Of a DNA stretch of 64,000 nucleotides, positions 61,977 to 64,000 are shown one piece after another. This stretch comes from Streptomyces liliiviolaceus (GTDB taxonomy: Bacteria > Actinomycetota > Actinomycetes > Streptomycetales > Streptomycetaceae). The position numbers were made by a program, and so were the translations under genes. Under the pieces are notes generated by a model, which saw only the letters and a program-made list of their open reading frames with translations, searched no databases and was not told where the DNA came from. Location of the stretch: positions 868,001-932,000 of the forward strand of contig NZ_JAGPYQ010000002.1 of the NCBI RefSeq assembly GCF_018070025.1, given 5' to 3'. The first letter of the stretch is position 1. Each line of letters begins with the position of its first letter.

Positions 61977-63437
61977 TCACTTCTCTGGAGTGGCGAGGCG
62001 GGAGCGGCGATAGCCGTAACTGAAGTAGAACACGAGCCCGACGGCCATCCAGACCCCGAAGACCACCCAGGTCACAGTGTCGAGGCTGCCCATCATCCAC
62101 ACGCAGAAGCCGAAGCCCAGCGCGGGCATCAGCGGCGACAGCGGCACCCGGAACGTCCGGGGCATCCCGGGCCGCGTACGCCGCAGGACCACGACGGCCA
62201 CATTCACCAGCGCGAAGGCGAAGAGCGTGCCGATGCTGGTCGCGTCGGCGAGCTGTCCGAGCGGGATCGCGGCGGCGAGGACACCGCAGAACGAGGACAC
62301 GATGACGGTGTTGACGCGCGGGGTCCCGCTCTTCGCGTGGACGCGGGAGAAGACCTTGGGCACGAGTCCGTCGCGGGACATGGCGAAGAGGATGCGGGTC
62401 TGCCCGTAGAGCACGGTCAGGACGACGCTCGCGATGGCGATGACCGCGCCGGCCGCGAGCAGCGTGCCCCAGACGGCGTCGCCGGTGACGTCCTTCATGA
62501 TCCCGGCGAGCGCGGCCTCCGAGTCGGTGAACTCCCGCCAGGGCATGGCACCGACGGCGACGGCCGCGACGAGCACGTACAGGGCGGTCACGATGATCAG
62601 GGAGAGCATGATCGCGCGCGGCAGGTCGCGCTGCGCGTTCCTGGCCTCCTCGCCCGCGGTGGAGGCGGCGTCGAAGCCGATGTAGGAGAAGAAGAGGGTG
62701 GCTCCGGCGGCGCTGACGCCCGCCATGCCCAGCGGCATGAAGTTCTCGTAGTTGCCGGAGCGGAAGCCCTGCACGCCGATGAGGCAGAACAGCAGCAGCG
62801 CGGCGATCTTGACGACGACCATGACGGTGTTGGCGCGCGCGGACTCGCGGGCGCCGCCCAGCAGGAACGCCATGGCGAGCAGCACGACGATCAGCGCGGG
62901 CAGGTTGAAGATCCCGCCGTCCCCGGGCGGCGCGGAGAGCGCGTCCGGGATGGTGACGCCGATCGTGCCGTCGAGCAGCTCGTTCAGGTACTCGCCCCAG
63001 CCGACGGCCACGGCCGCGACGGAGACGCCGTACTCCAGGACGAGACACCAGCCGCAGATCCAGGCGATCAGCTCGCCCATGGTGGCGTAGGTGTACGAGT
63101 ACGAGGATCCGGAGACCGGGATGGTGCCCGCAAGTTCGGCGTACGAGAGGGCCGAGAAGAGCGCGGTGAGTCCGGCGATCACGAAGGAGACAGTGACGGC
63201 CGGGCCCGCCTTCGGAACGGCCTCGCCGAGCACCACGAAGATGCCGGTGCCGAGCGTGGCGCCGATGCTGATCATCGTCAGCTGCCACAGCCCGAGGGAG
63301 CGCCGCAGGCTGCCGCCCTCGCCCTGGCCGCCCTCGGCGACCAGGGTCTCCACGGGCTTGCGGCGCATCAGACGCGCGCCGGGCCCGGCGGACGAGGGAT
63401 GACTGCGGGACTGCGGTGGTGCGCCGTGGTCGTGCAC
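61977..63437 (-). CDS. APC-family amino-acid permease (cationic amino-acid transporter type)
   Basis: 486 residues from GTG 63437 (VHDHGAPPQSRSHPSSAGPG), with GAAGGAG upstream; a longer frame start lacks one. Twelve hydrophobic segments. APC motifs: LGLWQLTMISIGATLGTGIF, AELAGTIPVSGSSYSYTYAT and TLFFSYIGFDAASTAGEEAR, as in the YfnA/CAT group that carries cationic or small neutral amino acids. Given the nearby lysine-degradation pair and shared upstream motif, lysine is a reasonable guess. Confidence 0.92.
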   Translation of the reverse strand: MHDHGAPPQSRSHPSSAGPGARLMRRKPVETLVAEGGQGEGGSLRRSLGLWQLTMISIGATLGTGIFVVLGEAVPKAGPAVTVSFVIAGLTALFSALSYAELAGTIPVSGSSYSYTYATMGELIAWICGWCLVLEYGVSVAAVAVGWGEYLNELLDGTIGVTIPDALSAPPGDGGIFNLPALIVVLLAMAFLLGGARESARANTVMVVVKIAALLLFCLIGVQGFRSGNYENFMPLGMAGVSAAGATLFFSYIGFDAASTAGEEARNAQRDLPRAIMLSLIIVTALYVLVAAVAVGAMPWREFTDSEAALAGIMKDVTGDAVWGTLLAAGAVIAIASVVLTVLYGQTRILFAMSRDGLVPKVFSRVHAKSGTPRVNTVIVSSFCGVLAAAIPLGQLADATSIGTLFAFALVNVAVVVLRRTRPGMPRTFRVPLSPLMPALGFGFCVWMMGSLDTVTWVVFGVWMAVGLVFYFSYGYRRSRLATPEK

Positions 63438-63601
63438 GCGGGTGGCTCCTTCATCGCTGCCGTTCGAGGCGGCGAGACCCCACGACAGCCCCGCGGAGGG
63501 GACCACCGTGCACGGGGTCCCCGCCACACTTCGCTCAGCGCACGACTCTATGAGCCCGCGCTTCCCACCCGTAATGCAGCAACCATGCGCGTCTCCGCAA
63601 G

Positions 63602-63640
63602 ATCGTTGCGCACATCCCCCACAGACGACCGTTCATTGCG
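63602..63640. promoter_or_regulatory. CGTTGCG box pair upstream of the amino-acid permease
   Basis: ATCGTTGCG (63602-63610) and TTCATTGCG (63632-63640), 30 bp apart, in the same orientation to the gene as the boxes upstream of davA. Confidence 0.5.
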
Positions 63641-63659
63641 CACGGGCGAGCACCCCCCA

Positions 63660-63800
63660 CGAGGGGCACGGGCAACGGCGCGACCTTTTGCCTTTCAGGG
63701 GCGCGGGCAACGGCGCAGCCTGTTGCTTTCAGGGGCGCGGGGAACGGCGCAATCTTTTAGGGGCGCGGGGAACTGCGCGACCAGCCACGGTCAACCCGCA
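63660..63800 (+). repeat. Four short interspersed repeats downstream of guaB1
   Basis: Copies near 63663, 63697, 63734 and 63760. The first two have GGGCAAC in place of GGGGAAC; the third is linked by AATCTTTT to the fourth, which has the full GCGCGACCAGCCACGG tail. All are plus-oriented and follow the guaB1 stop on the minus strand. Confidence 0.85.
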
Positions 63801-63829
63801 CCCACCCACCCCCGCCGGCGGCGGAGCCG

Positions 63830-64000
<171 letters not shown>

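Overview
The window reads as a chromosomal segment of a Streptomyces species. GC is very high with strong third-position bias, GTG and TTG starts are common, and Streptomyces-specific families are present: the sporulation pair smeA-sffA, rbpA with a textbook SigR promoter, the SCO1431-family micro-protein, a HEAT-repeat protein and a 619-residue CbxX-type AAA+ protein. Gene order from smeA to guaB1 matches what I recall of the right-hand core region of the S. coelicolor chromosome. That synteny is memory, not a computed alignment. I see no insertion sequence, prophage, CRISPR array, rRNA or tRNA.

Left edge (1-5.8 kb): three minus-strand genes of a Wadjet/MksBEF-like SMC complex: a JetA-like kleisin candidate, a JetB-like small subunit and an incomplete JetC-like SMC ATPase with a clear P-loop. 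Such complexes act in plasmid defence. The jetD nuclease subunit would lie beyond the edge. 5.9-11.3 kb: a GntR/FCD regulator faces a five-gene operon (MFS carrier, D-glutamate cyclase family protein, pxpA, pxpB, pxpC) that looks built for uptake and recycling of 5-oxoproline or D-glutamate, with a consensus FadR-type operator between them. 11.4-14.7 kb: an operon of two GT4 glycosyltransferases and an SGNH esterase. 15-17 kb: HEAT and ankyrin repeat proteins. 17.4-19.2 kb: smeA-sffA. 19.6-24 kb: a MocR/YczE divergent pair, a glycerophosphodiester phosphodiesterase and a UMF1-type carrier.

24-36 kb: rbpA, fxsA, the polyprenol-phosphate mannose synthase ppm1, an amidohydrolase, an Lrp regulator, several conserved unknowns, an acyl-CoA dehydrogenase and a secreted GH18 chitinase with a classical chitinase promoter. 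36-44 kb: a TetR regulator, the SCO1431-family peptide, a Tat-exported C39-like peptidase with a DasR-like operator, a uridine kinase-like P-loop protein, a candidate small RNA, the CbxX/EccA-like AAA+ ATPase and a pair of CNNM/CorC membrane proteins. 44-49.5 kb: an FMN-riboswitch-controlled operon ribE-ribM-ribBA-ribH running into hisE, hisG and a PH-domain gene. 49.6-55.4 kb: an orphan chitinase-type promoter, a ROK regulator with a divergent MFS gene, a uracil/xanthine permease and a GH6 glucanase. 55.5-64 kb: a DUF5995 protein, a davB/davA lysine-degradation pair, a small secreted protein, an MFS carrier, an amino-acid permease with an Lrp regulator, and the 3' end of guaB1.

The most unusual feature is an interspersed intergenic repeat (core GGGGCGCGGGGAAC) with about 30 copies here. 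Copies sit at gene 3' ends, mostly in one orientation relative to the upstream gene. In two places the repeat has become coding: it supplies the C-terminus and stop codon of pxpC, and forms an in-frame triplicated 25-residue insert in the ROK regulator. Other leads are the orphan chitinase promoter 90 nt from a terminator (lost gene or small RNA), a two-hairpin small RNA candidate at 39.25 kb, a motif shared upstream of davA and the amino-acid permease, and a degenerate Walker A motif in SffA.
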